64,000 nucleotides of DNA, from assembly GCF_003390325.1 (NCBI RefSeq), contig NZ_QUOK01000001.1, positions 310,001 to 374,000 on the forward strand, written 5' to 3'. Below are positions 9,461 through 18,400 of this stretch, one piece after another. This DNA is from Rhodohalobacter sp. SW132 (GTDB lineage: Bacteria; Bacteroidota; Rhodothermia; Balneolales; Balneolaceae). How positions within the stretch are numbered: position 1 is the first letter of the stretch; each line of letters starts with the position of its first letter. A model generated the notes under the pieces. The model saw only the letters and a list, made by a program, of their open reading frames with translations, ran no database searches and was not told where the DNA came from. The position numbers were made by a program, and so were the translations under genes.

Positions 9461-10306
9461 CTATTGAGGTGAGTTTATTTTTTGCTCCGAAACTACAGGC
9501 AGCCAACGCCCGTCACTGAACGTAAAGGGTACGGTTTCCGCTTTTACAAATTGGCGAGAGGCTTTTTCCCAGCGACGGACTTCTATCTTAACCCTGTCCG
9601 TTGATACATGAATGACATTAAAGCTGTTGGCTTCATCCCGCAGCCGGTTCGAAACTGCTGTGCCGGCTTGAGCAACTACAATTGATCGGTCGGATGAGGG
9701 ATAAAATGTACGGATTTCACCGGTGTAGCCATGATGAAGATGTCCGGCAAGGAGAAGGTCAACCTTACACTCTTCCAGAATTTTTAAAGCCCTTCCGGCG
9801 CGGCCGACCAATTCTATTTTTTTATCCTCGGCACCTGGTGGAGGTATGAATGGGTGATGTGTGACAACAATTTTAAAGAAAGAATCCGGAATACCGGACA
9901 AAATGGATTCCATTTCTTGTATTTGTTCGGGTGAGATTCTTCCGTTTTTCCAGGTAAGAGATCGGGCCGTATTGATACCAAGGACCGAAAGATTGTTATC
10001 TGTATAACTGGGAAAAAGATCTCCGGTGATATATTTTTTATAGCGGCCAAGAGGGTTCAAAAATCGTCTGAAAATATCAAAAAGCGGGATATCATGATTG
10101 CCGGGAACGTTGATTTGAGGTTTTGGAAGCCGTTCAATAAATCGAGCCGCATCACGGTACTGAGAATTTCGCGCCCGCTGTGTGAAATCCCCACTGTTGA
10201 TTAGCATATCAGGGTTCAGGCGGTTTAGTTCCCGAACAAGGTTTTCGGCAACTTCCTCATCAACCGTTCCGAAATGCAGATCTGAAATATGGGCAATAGT
10301 TTTCAT
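9461..10306 (-). CDS. Calcineurin-like metallophosphoesterase
   Basis: A 281-residue cytosolic phosphoesterase with every metal-binding motif of the calcineurin-like family: DLHFG (Asp9, His11), SGD (near 39), GNHD (near 70-73), a HHP motif (near 155) and GHLHHG (near 200). It resembles the CpdA/Icc group that cleaves cyclic nucleotides or other phosphodiesters with two metal ions; the substrate is not identifiable. Its ATG overlaps the stop of the upstream lipid-kinase gene by 4 bp (ATGA), so the two are co-translated and may act on phospholipid or nucleotide pools together. Confidence 0.88.
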   Translation of the reverse strand: MKTIAHISDLHFGTVDEEVAENLVRELNRLNPDMLINSGDFTQRARNSQYRDAARFIERLPKPQINVPGNHDIPLFDIFRRFLNPLGRYKKYITGDLFPSYTDNNLSVLGINTARSLTWKNGRISPEQIQEMESILSGIPDSFFKIVVTHHPFIPPPGAEDKKIELVGRAGRALKILEECKVDLLLAGHLHHGYTGEIRTFYPSSDRSIVVAQAGTAVSNRLRDEANSFNVIHVSTDRVKIEVRRWEKASRQFVKAETVPFTFSDGRWLPVVSEQKINSPQ

Positions 10307-11196
10307 GGAGTGATAACATTTAAGCTGTTTCGCTCTGTTTTGAACCGAAGAGGGGAACTCAAGAGTACATTTTCACCGTCTATCGCTACCCGAACTTTTT
10401 TTCTTCGGGGGATAACGGTTAATTCATCAAGCAGTTTGGTTTCAAGTGTATCTGTATTGGCCACTCCCCTGGTTGTAATTTGCAGGGCGGTACTGTACAG
10501 TGACCATATTCTTGAGGAAGAAGAAAGACAAAGCCATATTCTGCCGCCATTTAAGGATGTACGCGTAAATCCTGCTTCAATCGAATCACTATACTCATTG
10601 TTACCAACAAACAAAAAAGGAGTGAGTAGCTTCTTTGTTTTTCCGTCGTATTTGATCGTAAGTCTCTTATACGGAATTTTGTTCATTACAACCAATGCAG
10701 CCACGATTTTAGCCCGCCATTTAGACCAACCATGTTTATCTGTTCGAACCTCTCTGTGCCGAACCAGGTCCGGGTACATTCCCAAGGTAGCGTTGTTAAT
10801 GAAATATCGCCCATTTACGTTTCCAAGGTCAACTTTCCGGTAGTTTGGTTGATTCAGAAGAGCAATGGCTTTTTCGGGATCCTCCGGTACGCCAATATCT
10901 CCGGCAAAATTATTTTTGGTACCAAGAGCTAATACAAGAAGTGAGGTATCCGACCCTGCCAGTAATGATGCTGCTGCACTGATGGTGCCGTCCCCGCCCC
11001 CGGCGATAAACAGTTCAACACCGTTATCGATGATTCGCTTCATCTCATCGAAAACTTTTTCCCCGGGAACAATTGCAAGATTTTCGGCATCGACCCGGTC
11101 AGCCAGAAGGCTTCTGATTTTATCCAGCCGTTCCTTCTTTTCAGCAGGGGATAAAATTCCCGAACCTTCATTTAAAACAGCACCAATTTTTTTCAT
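10303..11196 (-). CDS. Diacylglycerol/lipid kinase family protein
   Basis: A 297-residue protein of the DAGK catalytic family (YegS/BmrU/DgkB type). The nucleotide-binding signature GGGDGTIS is at residues 66-73, and the usual N-terminal alpha/beta and C-terminal beta-sandwich lobes can be followed. Such enzymes phosphorylate diacylglycerol or a related membrane lipid with ATP at the inner face of the cytoplasmic membrane. It is translationally coupled to the metallophosphoesterase gene. A CAGGGTG heptamer array begins 108 bp upstream of its start codon, so its promoter is close to or beneath that array. Confidence 0.87.
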   Translation of the reverse strand: MKKIGAVLNEGSGILSPAEKKERLDKIRSLLADRVDAENLAIVPGEKVFDEMKRIIDNGVELFIAGGGDGTISAAASLLAGSDTSLLVLALGTKNNFAGDIGVPEDPEKAIALLNQPNYRKVDLGNVNGRYFINNATLGMYPDLVRHREVRTDKHGWSKWRAKIVAALVVMNKIPYKRLTIKYDGKTKKLLTPFLFVGNNEYSDSIEAGFTRTSLNGGRIWLCLSSSSRIWSLYSTALQITTRGVANTDTLETKLLDELTVIPRRKKVRVAIDGENVLLSSPLRFKTERNSLNVITP

Positions 11197-11303
11197 AGTT
11201 GTGATACTATTGAAAAGGTTACTTGTTTCAAGTTAATTGCGGGTCAGGCTACATCATATTGGATTTTAAGAAAATATAAAGAGGTGAGTTGTAAATTTAT
11301 TTT

Positions 11304-11429
11304 CAGGGTGCAGGGTGCAGGGTGCAGGGTGCAGGGTGCAGGGTGCAGGGTGCAGGGTGCAGGGTGCAGGGTGCAGGGTGCAGGGTGCAGGGTGCAGGGT
11401 GCAGGGTGCAGGGTGCAGGGTGCAGGGTG
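11304..11429. repeat. Perfect tandem array of 18 x CAGGGTG
   Basis: Eighteen uninterrupted head-to-tail copies of the 7-bp unit, followed by a partial unit (CAGG). No spacers are present, so it is a simple VNTR rather than CRISPR. It lies between a flagellin terminator and the lipid-kinase start codon. Absence of mutations between copies points to recent expansion by slippage. Confidence 0.97.
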
Positions 11430-11595
11430 CAGGCAGGAAGTTGACATCGCCTCAACGCAAAGTCAAATTTAATACTAAAAATAGTGCATTATTTTCGAAT
11501 GGTTTTTTTCTGCTCTTTGATGATCACTCATAAAATTTTGAAGTATCCACACTTGGACCGAGAACCCTTGCGCCCTGAACCTTGGACCCTGAAAC

Positions 11596-11630
11596 AAAAA
11601 AAAGCCTCCCGATACTATCGGAAGGCTTTT
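11596..11630 (-). terminator. Flagellin rho-independent terminator
   Basis: On the minus strand an AAAAGCCTTCCGATA / TATCGGGAGGCTTTT hairpin is followed by eight Ts, 30 bp after the flagellin stop codon. The same hairpin follows the third flagellin (14217-14251). Confidence 0.85.
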
Positions 11631-11659
11631 GGAATGTTGATCCATTATGTAATCTGTAC

Positions 11660-12607
11660 TTACCCGAGGAATCCGAGTACAGATTGAGGACCCATATTCG
11701 CTTGTGCCAGTGCAGACGTTGAGGTCTGCTGCAAAATCTGCAGTCTTACAGACTCACTCTGCTCCTTGGCAAAGTCGGCATCCATAATTCTACTTGAAGC
11801 CGAACTGTTGGCGCTGATCGATTGCGAGAGCGTTACTTCACGAATACTCAGCGATGATTGCGTCATACCGATTTCGTTCACTCGCTCATTCATCCCTTCA
11901 ATCGCTGTATCCACAGCGTCGATAAAGCTTCGGAAATCATCAGCCGTAGCTGCATCAAACGACAGACCACCCTGTCCGCCTGTGCCCGCAGCTGTGGCGG
12001 AAATCGCTCCCGATGCCGCTCCTATCTCAGTATCACCACCTGCTGCAAACAACTCACCGATGTTTACCGCTGACAGATCCGTCGTCAGCGTATCGGAAGA
12101 CCGCTCGCCTACCTGGAACGTAAGTGAAAAATCACCGGTATTTGTCGCTGCACCAGAAGAGGCATCTACAGCACCATTCAACAGCTCAGAATCCTGGAAT
12201 ACGGTTTGGTTGGCAACATCATTGATATCTTCGGCCAGCTTCTCAATCTGGGCGCCGATGTATCCACGCTCATTTTCTCCAAGCGTATCGTTGGCTGCCT
12301 GTGTGGCAAGAGCTTTCATTTCGATCAGGCTATCCATAACTGTATCAAAACTTGACTCGGCAATATCAAGAACCGACTTGGCGTCGCCTACATTCTGAAG
12401 CGCCTGCTCCAGGCCGGCAACCCGGCTGTTTAATTTCGTTGCAATTGCATATCCGGCAGCATCATCTTCCGCACGGTTGATCCGGAGACCGGTAGAGAGT
12501 TTCAGCTGGTTGTCAGCAAGGTCTCTGTTGATTCGATTCAGCGACAACTGGGAATCCAGCGACTGAATATTGGTATTGACTCTGTTTAAATCGCCAAAAC
12601 TTGACAT
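11660..12607 (-). CDS. fliC: Flagellin (copy 1)
   Basis: A 315-residue flagellin, the subunit of the flagellar filament, exported through the flagellar type III apparatus. The N-terminal D0/D1 helix (VNTNIQSLDSQLSLNRIN, residues 10-27, then STGLRINRAEDDAAGYAIA) and the C-terminal helix (QILQQTSTSALAQANM, ending SVLGFLG) are well conserved. The central domain is short and rich in Ser, Thr, Ala and Gly (about residues 150-215), which offers O-glycosylation sites. The protein is identical to that of the third flagellin gene. It has its own sigma-28-type promoter and terminator, so it is monocistronic. A 15-copy heptamer array starts 100 bp upstream of the ATG. Confidence 0.97.
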   Translation of the reverse strand: MSSFGDLNRVNTNIQSLDSQLSLNRINRDLADNQLKLSTGLRINRAEDDAAGYAIATKLNSRVAGLEQALQNVGDAKSVLDIAESSFDTVMDSLIEMKALATQAANDTLGENERGYIGAQIEKLAEDINDVANQTVFQDSELLNGAVDASSGAATNTGDFSLTFQVGERSSDTLTTDLSAVNIGELFAAGGDTEIGAASGAISATAAGTGGQGGLSFDAATADDFRSFIDAVDTAIEGMNERVNEIGMTQSSLSIREVTLSQSISANSSASSRIMDADFAKEQSESVRLQILQQTSTSALAQANMGPQSVLGFLG

Positions 12608-12659
12608 GTTATATCACCTTTTGTTTGTTCGTATAATTAAGTTGCATTCGTTAAAAGGT

Positions 12660-12686
12660 TTATCGAAGGCGAAAAGGCGATCTTAA
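12660..12686 (-). promoter_or_regulatory. Sigma-28 (FliA) type promoter of flagellin 1
   Basis: On the minus strand TTAAGATC - 11 bp - TTCGATAA, close to the enteric FliA consensus TAAAGTTT-N11-GCCGATAA. The expected start leaves a leader of roughly 45 nt before the ATG at 12607. The same boxes with the same 11-bp spacing precede the other two flagellins. Confidence 0.75.
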
Positions 12687-12706
12687 ATTTTTTTTAATTT
12701 TTTTTG

Positions 12707-12811
12707 CAGGGTGCAGGGTGCAGGGTGCAGGGTGCAGGGTGCAGGGTGCAGGGTGCAGGGTGCAGGGTGCAGGGTGCAGGGTGCAGGGTGCAGGGTGCAG
12801 GGTGCAGGGTG
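12707..12811. repeat. Perfect tandem array of 15 x CAGGGTG
   Basis: Fifteen uninterrupted copies followed by CAGGCAGGAAG, the same junction as the first array. Its edge is only 20 bp upstream of the -35-like box of the flagellin 1 promoter, so changes in copy number would alter DNA next to the RNA polymerase site. Confidence 0.97.
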
Positions 12812-13001
12812 CAGGCAGGAAGTTTGACATCGCCATCAACGCAAAGTCAAATTTAATACTAAAAATCGCAGATATTTCCAGACTTTCGATATTCACTGCA
12901 GTTCATTCATTAAACTTAGAAGCATTTGACTTACCCCTTGTGCCTTGCGCCCTGCCGGTGCCTTTCCCGGTCCCGGCGAATGCCGGGGAACCTTGAAACA
13001 A

Positions 13002-13034
13002 AAAAAAGCCTCCCTGATCTCTCGGGAGGCTTTT
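13002..13034 (-). terminator. Flagellin 2 rho-independent terminator
   Basis: AAAAGCCTCCC paired with GGGAGGCTTTT around a short loop; on the minus strand a run of seven Ts follows. It lies 36 bp after the flagellin 2 stop codon. Confidence 0.85.
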
Positions 13035-13069
13035 GAATAATGGTACTGTTTATGTGTCAGATTCAGTTC

Positions 13070-14014
13070 TTACCCGAGGAATCCGAGTACAGATTGAGGA
13101 CCCATATTGGCTTGTGCCAGTGCAGAGGTTGAAGTCTGCTGCAGAATCTGAAGCCGAATAGATTCACTCTGTTCTTTGGCAAAATCCGCATCCATAATTC
13201 GACTCGATGCTGCACGGTTGGCACTAATGGATTGAGAGAGCGTCACTTCCCGAATACTAAGTGATGACTGCGTCATACCGATTTCGTTTACACGCTCATT
13301 CATCCCTTCAATCGCTGCATCCACTGCATCGATAAAGCTTCGGAAATCATCCGCTGTTGCAGAATTGAATGTTAACGATCCCTGGCCTCCGGTGCCTGCA
13401 GCTGTTGCTGTAATCGATCCGGCTGTGGCCCCTATTTCATTATTGGTACCTTCAGTAAACAACTCACCGATATTTACTGCAGACAGATTAGTCGTCAGCG
13501 TATCTGTAGATCGTTCACCCACCTGGAAAGTAAGGGTTAAATTACCGGTGTTCGTTGGATTTCCGGCTGAATCTACTGCACCATTCAACAGCTCAGAATC
13601 CTGGAATACGGTTTGGTTTGCGATATCATTGATATCTTGCGCCAGCTTCTCAATCTGTGCACCGATGTATCCGCGCTCATTTTCTCCAAGCGTATCGTTG
13701 GCAGCCTGGGTAGCAAGAGCTTTCATTTCGATCAGGTTGTCCATTACCGTGTCAAAACTTGACTCGGCAATATCAAGAACCGACTTGGCGTCGCCTACAT
13801 TCTGAAGCGCCTGCTCCAGGCCGGCAACCCGGCTGTTTAATTTCGTTGCAATTGCATAACCGGCAGCATCATCCTCAGCACGGTTAATTCGAAGACCTGT
13901 TGACAATCGAAGCTGATTGTTTGCCAGATCTCTGTTAATTCTGTTCAGTGACAACTGGGAATCCAGCGACTGAATATTGGTATTGACTCTGTTTAAATCA
14001 CCAAAACTTGACAT
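13070..14014 (-). CDS. fliC: Flagellin (copy 2, divergent)
   Basis: A 314-residue flagellin that matches the other two copies almost residue for residue in the N-terminal D0/D1 (one or two changes, e.g. ADNQLK to ANNQLR) and in the C-terminal helices. It differs mainly in the central surface-exposed part (about 145-215, where SAGNPTNTGN replaces ASSGAATNTGD) and at ANRAASSR near 280. It therefore packs into the same filament but presents a different variable surface. It has its own terminator and its own sigma-28-type promoter. Overall identity to the other copies is roughly 90 percent by eye. Confidence 0.97.
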   Translation of the reverse strand: MSSFGDLNRVNTNIQSLDSQLSLNRINRDLANNQLRLSTGLRINRAEDDAAGYAIATKLNSRVAGLEQALQNVGDAKSVLDIAESSFDTVMDNLIEMKALATQAANDTLGENERGYIGAQIEKLAQDINDIANQTVFQDSELLNGAVDSAGNPTNTGNLTLTFQVGERSTDTLTTNLSAVNIGELFTEGTNNEIGATAGSITATAAGTGGQGSLTFNSATADDFRSFIDAVDAAIEGMNERVNEIGMTQSSLSIREVTLSQSISANRAASSRIMDADFAKEQSESIRLQILQQTSTSALAQANMGPQSVLGFLG

Positions 14015-14069
14015 GATAATTCACCATTTATTTAGTTGTTCATCTATACAATCTTATAGATATATGGAG

Positions 14070-14096
14070 TTATCGTTACCGAATTCGTGATCTTAA
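14070..14096 (-). promoter_or_regulatory. Sigma-28 (FliA) type promoter of flagellin 2
   Basis: On the minus strand TTAAGATC - 11 bp - AACGATAA. The -35-like box is identical to that of the other flagellins although the surrounding spacer and leader differ, which shows selection on the boxes themselves. The leader to the ATG at 14014 would be about 50 nt. Confidence 0.75.
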
Positions 14097-14144
14097 ATAG
14101 ACTTAAAATTATTTTTTATAAAATTAACATGTTTTTTAGTATTG

Positions 14145-14181
14145 CAGGGTGCAGGGTGCAAATGTTGACGCAGTCAACATT
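14145..14181. repeat. Two-copy CAGGGTG remnant joined to a perfect palindrome
   Basis: Two heptamers (14145-14158) are followed by AATGTTGAC-GCA-GTCAACATT (14161-14181), a hairpin with perfect 9-bp arms. In the two longer arrays the equivalent position holds a related but broken sequence (GTTGACATCGCCTCAAC). This may be the contracted or ancestral form of the array element. Confidence 0.7.
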
Positions 14182-14216
14182 TTGTCACCTGCGCCCTGAA
14201 CCTTGGACCCTGAAAC

Positions 14217-14251
14217 AAAAAAAAGCCTCCCGATACTATCGGAAGGCTTTT
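14217..14251 (-). terminator. Flagellin 3 rho-independent terminator
   Basis: Same hairpin as at 11596-11630, part of the direct repeat: a strong GC stem followed by eight Ts on the minus strand. Confidence 0.85.
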
Positions 14252-14280
14252 GGAATGTTGATCCATTATGTAATCTGTAC

Positions 14281-15228
14281 TTACCCGAGGAATCCGAGTA
14301 CAGATTGAGGACCCATATTCGCTTGTGCCAGTGCAGACGTTGAGGTCTGCTGCAAAATCTGCAGTCTTACAGACTCACTCTGCTCCTTGGCAAAGTCGGC
14401 ATCCATAATTCTACTTGAAGCCGAACTGTTGGCGCTGATCGATTGCGAGAGCGTTACTTCACGAATACTCAGCGATGATTGCGTCATACCGATTTCGTTC
14501 ACTCGCTCATTCATCCCTTCAATCGCTGTATCCACAGCGTCGATAAAGCTTCGGAAATCATCAGCCGTAGCTGCATCAAACGACAGACCACCCTGTCCGC
14601 CTGTGCCCGCAGCTGTGGCGGAAATCGCTCCCGATGCCGCTCCTATCTCAGTATCACCACCTGCTGCAAACAACTCACCGATGTTTACCGCTGACAGATC
14701 CGTCGTCAGCGTATCGGAAGACCGCTCGCCTACCTGGAACGTAAGTGAAAAATCACCGGTATTTGTCGCTGCACCAGAAGAGGCATCTACAGCACCATTC
14801 AACAGCTCAGAATCCTGGAATACGGTTTGGTTGGCAACATCATTGATATCTTCGGCCAGCTTCTCAATCTGGGCGCCGATGTATCCACGCTCATTTTCTC
14901 CAAGCGTATCGTTGGCTGCCTGTGTGGCAAGAGCTTTCATTTCGATCAGGCTATCCATAACTGTATCAAAACTTGACTCGGCAATATCAAGAACCGACTT
15001 GGCGTCGCCTACATTCTGAAGCGCCTGCTCCAGGCCGGCAACCCGGCTGTTTAATTTCGTTGCAATTGCATATCCGGCAGCATCATCTTCCGCACGGTTG
15101 ATCCGGAGACCGGTAGAGAGTTTCAGCTGGTTGTCAGCAAGGTCTCTGTTGATTCGATTCAGCGACAACTGGGAATCCAGCGACTGAATATTGGTATTGA
15201 CTCTGTTTAAATCGCCAAAACTTGACAT
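14281..15228 (-). CDS. fliC: Flagellin (copy 3, identical to copy 1)
   Basis: A 315-residue flagellin whose translation is identical to the gene at 11660-12607, inside the second copy of the direct repeat. It has the same D0/D1 ends, short Ser/Thr/Ala/Gly-rich centre, sigma-28-type promoter and terminator. The difference from copy 1 is the upstream neighbourhood: beyond the T-tract there is no heptamer array, and the next gene upstream is the helicase-PLD gene. Two identical copies give a dosage effect and a substrate for recombination that would delete or re-assort flagellin 2. Confidence 0.97.
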   Translation of the reverse strand: MSSFGDLNRVNTNIQSLDSQLSLNRINRDLADNQLKLSTGLRINRAEDDAAGYAIATKLNSRVAGLEQALQNVGDAKSVLDIAESSFDTVMDSLIEMKALATQAANDTLGENERGYIGAQIEKLAEDINDVANQTVFQDSELLNGAVDASSGAATNTGDFSLTFQVGERSSDTLTTDLSAVNIGELFAAGGDTEIGAASGAISATAAGTGGQGGLSFDAATADDFRSFIDAVDTAIEGMNERVNEIGMTQSSLSIREVTLSQSISANSSASSRIMDADFAKEQSESVRLQILQQTSTSALAQANMGPQSVLGFLG

Positions 15229-15280
15229 GTTATATCACCTTTTGTTTGTTCGTATAATTAAGTTGCATTCGTTAAAAGGT

Positions 15281-15307
15281 TTATCGAAGGCGAAAAGGCG
15301 ATCTTAA
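15281..15307 (-). promoter_or_regulatory. Sigma-28 (FliA) type promoter of flagellin 3
   Basis: TTAAGATC - 11 bp - TTCGATAA on the minus strand, identical to the flagellin 1 promoter, being part of the direct repeat. Confidence 0.75.
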
Positions 15308-15497
15308 ATTTTTTTTAATAAAAAAGTGAAAAAGAAAAAGAGAGAGGTAAAAGCGCCCATATGATGCATTCAAGCTTATTTAGCAAAGTGGAGTTTCTTC
15401 AAATTACAGATTAATGATAGTAAATGGAGGATGACATCTGCTCCTTTTGATAGAGAGATACAATTAATTTAAAGGCTCTTAAAATCAGATAATTGCA

Positions 15498-18400
15498 TCA
15501 ACAAGAAGCTTTTACTCGTTTATCCATATCCCTCTTAAATGCTGTCACCAGTTTTTCAATAGTTTCAGTATGTGAATTATTCTTATTCCAATATACAAGT
15601 GACCGTTCATAACGTTGATATTTATCTGCCTTACTTCGTTGGGCGGAAAGCCAATTAAACGAACCTTCACTTATCAAAAAATGATCGGCACACATCGTTT
15701 TATTATGAAAGTTTTGGGCTACATTAACTGATGCTCCGGCTTCTTTCAAAAGCACTATTCCCTTTTTAGCGGAAGATTTTAATTGAGATTTGCTATCCTT
15801 ATTCAGAAATGCATCCACATAACAAGTCACCTTAATACCACGATTTTTTGCATCCCTGATTAATTCAGGAATCTTATCAGATTGGACCGCATAATCTGTA
15901 ATAAAAGGAGAAGCAATGATAATATGCTTTTGAGCAGACTTAAAACAATATCTTAGAAGCTTGCGATGGCGTTTTAGTTCCGCTATACGTTCAACCGAAA
16001 CTTCAGAGTCAAGCTGTTCATTCTTGATAATTTTATGAGGCTCAATGTCCACCAGTTCATTACCGGAGTCCTCAAATAGATAGGTTGCCAAAAGTCCTGA
16101 GGGATCATTTGTATTATTAGGGTCGAAAATATGCATGTCGCCAAAAACCAGAAAACTTTCCTTAGCCCGGGATACGGCTACATTGAGCATCATCACATCC
16201 TGATCAAAGAAATAACTGCCGGTATGGTTTCGATCATATACAGATGAAAAAATCACCACATCCCGTTCAGCACCTTGAAGGGCATGCACGGTACCCACAG
16301 TTATTTTATCTAATCCATTATTCTTTCCTTTTAAAATCTTTTTAATAATTGTTTTCTGCTCCCTAAATGGCGTAACAACGGCTATTATATCTTCTATACA
16401 TTGTTCATCAGACTTATTTATTAAACGTGTTTTATTCTTTGAGATCCAATCAGCAACAGTTTGGGCCTCCTGTTCGTTGTAGCGACTGGCGCTATTGTCT
16501 CTTTGTGACATACCCTGAACATGAGCAAATCCAAAACGTGGTAAGTGGCATGATTCCCCGCTCTTCCGTTGAGGCTGAAGCTCACCATGGTATACAAGTT
16601 TATTACAGTAGTCGATTATTTCCGGCACACACCGCCAATGTTCCGAAAGGAACATCCCACCGACATCAATATTCTCTAACTTATATGGACTGCTTTTTTG
16701 AGCAACTCTCATTACGCTTCCGCCATAGGTTGTTATACCCGCTTGCTTAAGTTGCTGATAGGCATAGTCATCAAAGCTGAGTGTATTTACTGCATTTTCT
16801 TTGTCCAATTATTTTACTAACACCCCAAATCGGTTGTATTTGGCTCGTATCTCCTACAACCAATGCTTTCCTGGCCAGTGCAAAGCCAGCTCCTCCAATT
16901 TCCGGAGAAACCTGACCTGCTTCATCTACGATAAGCAGATCAGCAAAATTTATCAGCGGATCATTGACACTATCTGCATAATGGCTGAAATACTTGGGAA
17001 GCATATAAAAGGTGCTTACAAAACATGGGGTTAATTTGGCATAACGAAGCCATTTTTTTTCTGTGTCTTTTTTTGAGTAGTTTTTGTTCTGTTTTAAAAA
17101 ATCCTCCATTTCCAAAAGCCACCGACCTTCCCAATAATGAATGGCATATAGAAACATCTTATGTCTAATTTGCGAATCGAGAAGTTTTAGATCCCTGTCA
17201 TTCTCACCATCATTATAAACTTTGATATTCTGTTTAAACCAAGAATTGATTTTCAAAAGTAGTTCTTTGTACTCTTTTAAAGCTGAAAGAATTTTATCAG
17301 CATTCTTCTTTTCTTTAAATATACCCTGGCTCGTTTCAAAAAAATATGCTAGTAGTTTATCATGCGATGTGGAATTTTCTTCGCTTGGTGTCCAATAGCT
17401 ATCTTTAAAAAAGAACTGATTATGAAGCTTGATCTCATTCCTGAACCGGGGAACTACCGTACCCAACCAACGAATATAAAACGGGAGTCCTTTATAGCTT
17501 TCCTTCCATTCTTCCCTAACAGAATTGAGATCATCTAACTTTCTGGATATATCAATAACTTCTTTATCTGCCGCATTAATTTTAGCCGTTATAACCTCAA
17601 GTTCTTTATCAACCTGAAACTGATTCTCAATCACGCTTGCCGGATCTTCATCCGTAAATTGATTTTGTTTATGTAATAACATTTCCCCTTCTTCAAGGGT
17701 CTTATACATTTTCTGTAATTCTGTATGGAGATGGCTTTTAATCTCCCCGACGGATGAGAATGATTGGCTAAAGTATTGTAGTGCCTTCTCACAGAACACT
17801 TTTTTTGCCCTATCAAGAAAGGGTTGATTTTCAATTTCGCCAGGAAAGCCTTTGCCTGAGAAACTGGTTTTTAGCACCCCTTCCTCATTATCACTTTTCA
17901 GTACTTCGTTTGAAGGACAATATAATGCGAAACTTGAAACCGGCTCCGGCAACCAACGATTTACGAGGATATCAGGATGCACATCCCCTTCAAAACTTTG
18001 AATTATGTTGGTAATAGCCTGATTATTTGCTGATGACGCCAAGATTACTGGTGGCTCTTCATTGGCAAGGGCTTTTTCAACAAATAGATGTGCCACTATG
18101 CCTTGAAGAAGTGTTGTTTTACCTGTTCCGGGAGGCCCATTCACTGCCAGTATTTCTCCATCTTTAAGCTCACTAAAATGGTGCAGTGCCTGACGTTGCG
18201 AATCTGCTAAGGGGTTATCTCCCTTCATTTGACCCATATGAGATGTAAGCTCCTGCTTTATACGTTGCTCACTTATCTCTTTTCTTTTATTACCTGGGGA
18301 GAGATCACAGAATGAATTCAATAATTCGTTAGATTCATTTTCATCAATAAGATGATTGTATAATTGAATAATAGATTCATTTGCTCCAGATTTCACACCC

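Larger units (their letters stand above)
11197..11659. other. 463-bp spacer with heptamer array and flagellin terminator
   Basis: No gene is seen here. The gap holds the upstream region of the lipid kinase, an 18-copy CAGGGTG array (11304-11429), a 53-bp flank (11430-11482) that recurs next to the second array (12812-12865), a CCTTGCGCCCTG/CCTTGGACCCTG-rich patch (11565-11591) that looks like a degenerate form of the same heptamer on the other strand, and the flagellin terminator. Confidence 0.7.
11569..12698. repeat. Copy 1 of a 1.13-kb direct repeat (flagellin gene, promoter and terminator)
   Basis: From 11569 to 12698 the sequence matches 14190-15319 at a constant offset of 2621 bp. The encoded 315-residue flagellin is the same in both, the antisense open frames across the gene are the same, and the terminator and sigma-28 promoter are included. 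I saw no mismatch by eye. Identity of this length implies recent duplication or ongoing gene conversion. Confidence 0.9.
12608..13069. other. 462-bp spacer: sigma-28 promoter, heptamer array, repeat patch, terminator
   Basis: No gene is seen. In order it holds the leader and promoter of flagellin 1, a 15-copy CAGGGTG array, the recurring 53-bp flank (12812-12865), a CCTTGCGCCCTGCC / CCCGGCGAATGCCGGGG patch near 12940-12995, and the terminator of flagellin 2. Confidence 0.75.
14190..15319. repeat. Copy 2 of the 1.13-kb flagellin direct repeat
   Basis: Matches 11569-12698 (same orientation, offset 2621 bp). The left border falls in TGCGCCCTGAACC, a piece related to the heptamer repeats. The right border falls in the T-rich tract just upstream of the sigma-28 promoter, where copy 1 continues into the heptamer array and copy 2 does not. 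Confidence 0.9.

Noticed and set aside
11766-12398. Long frame antisense to flagellin (210 codons), repeated at 14387-15019
   Set aside because: It is a mirror of the flagellin gene caused by codon bias; the flagellin frame has unmistakable conserved ends, and the antisense product has none.
11304-12811. Heptamer arrays as CRISPR arrays or as short Ala/Gln/Cys-rich genes
   Set aside because: There are no spacers between units, and the open frames across the arrays are simply translations of a 7-bp repeat that stays open in several frames on both strands.
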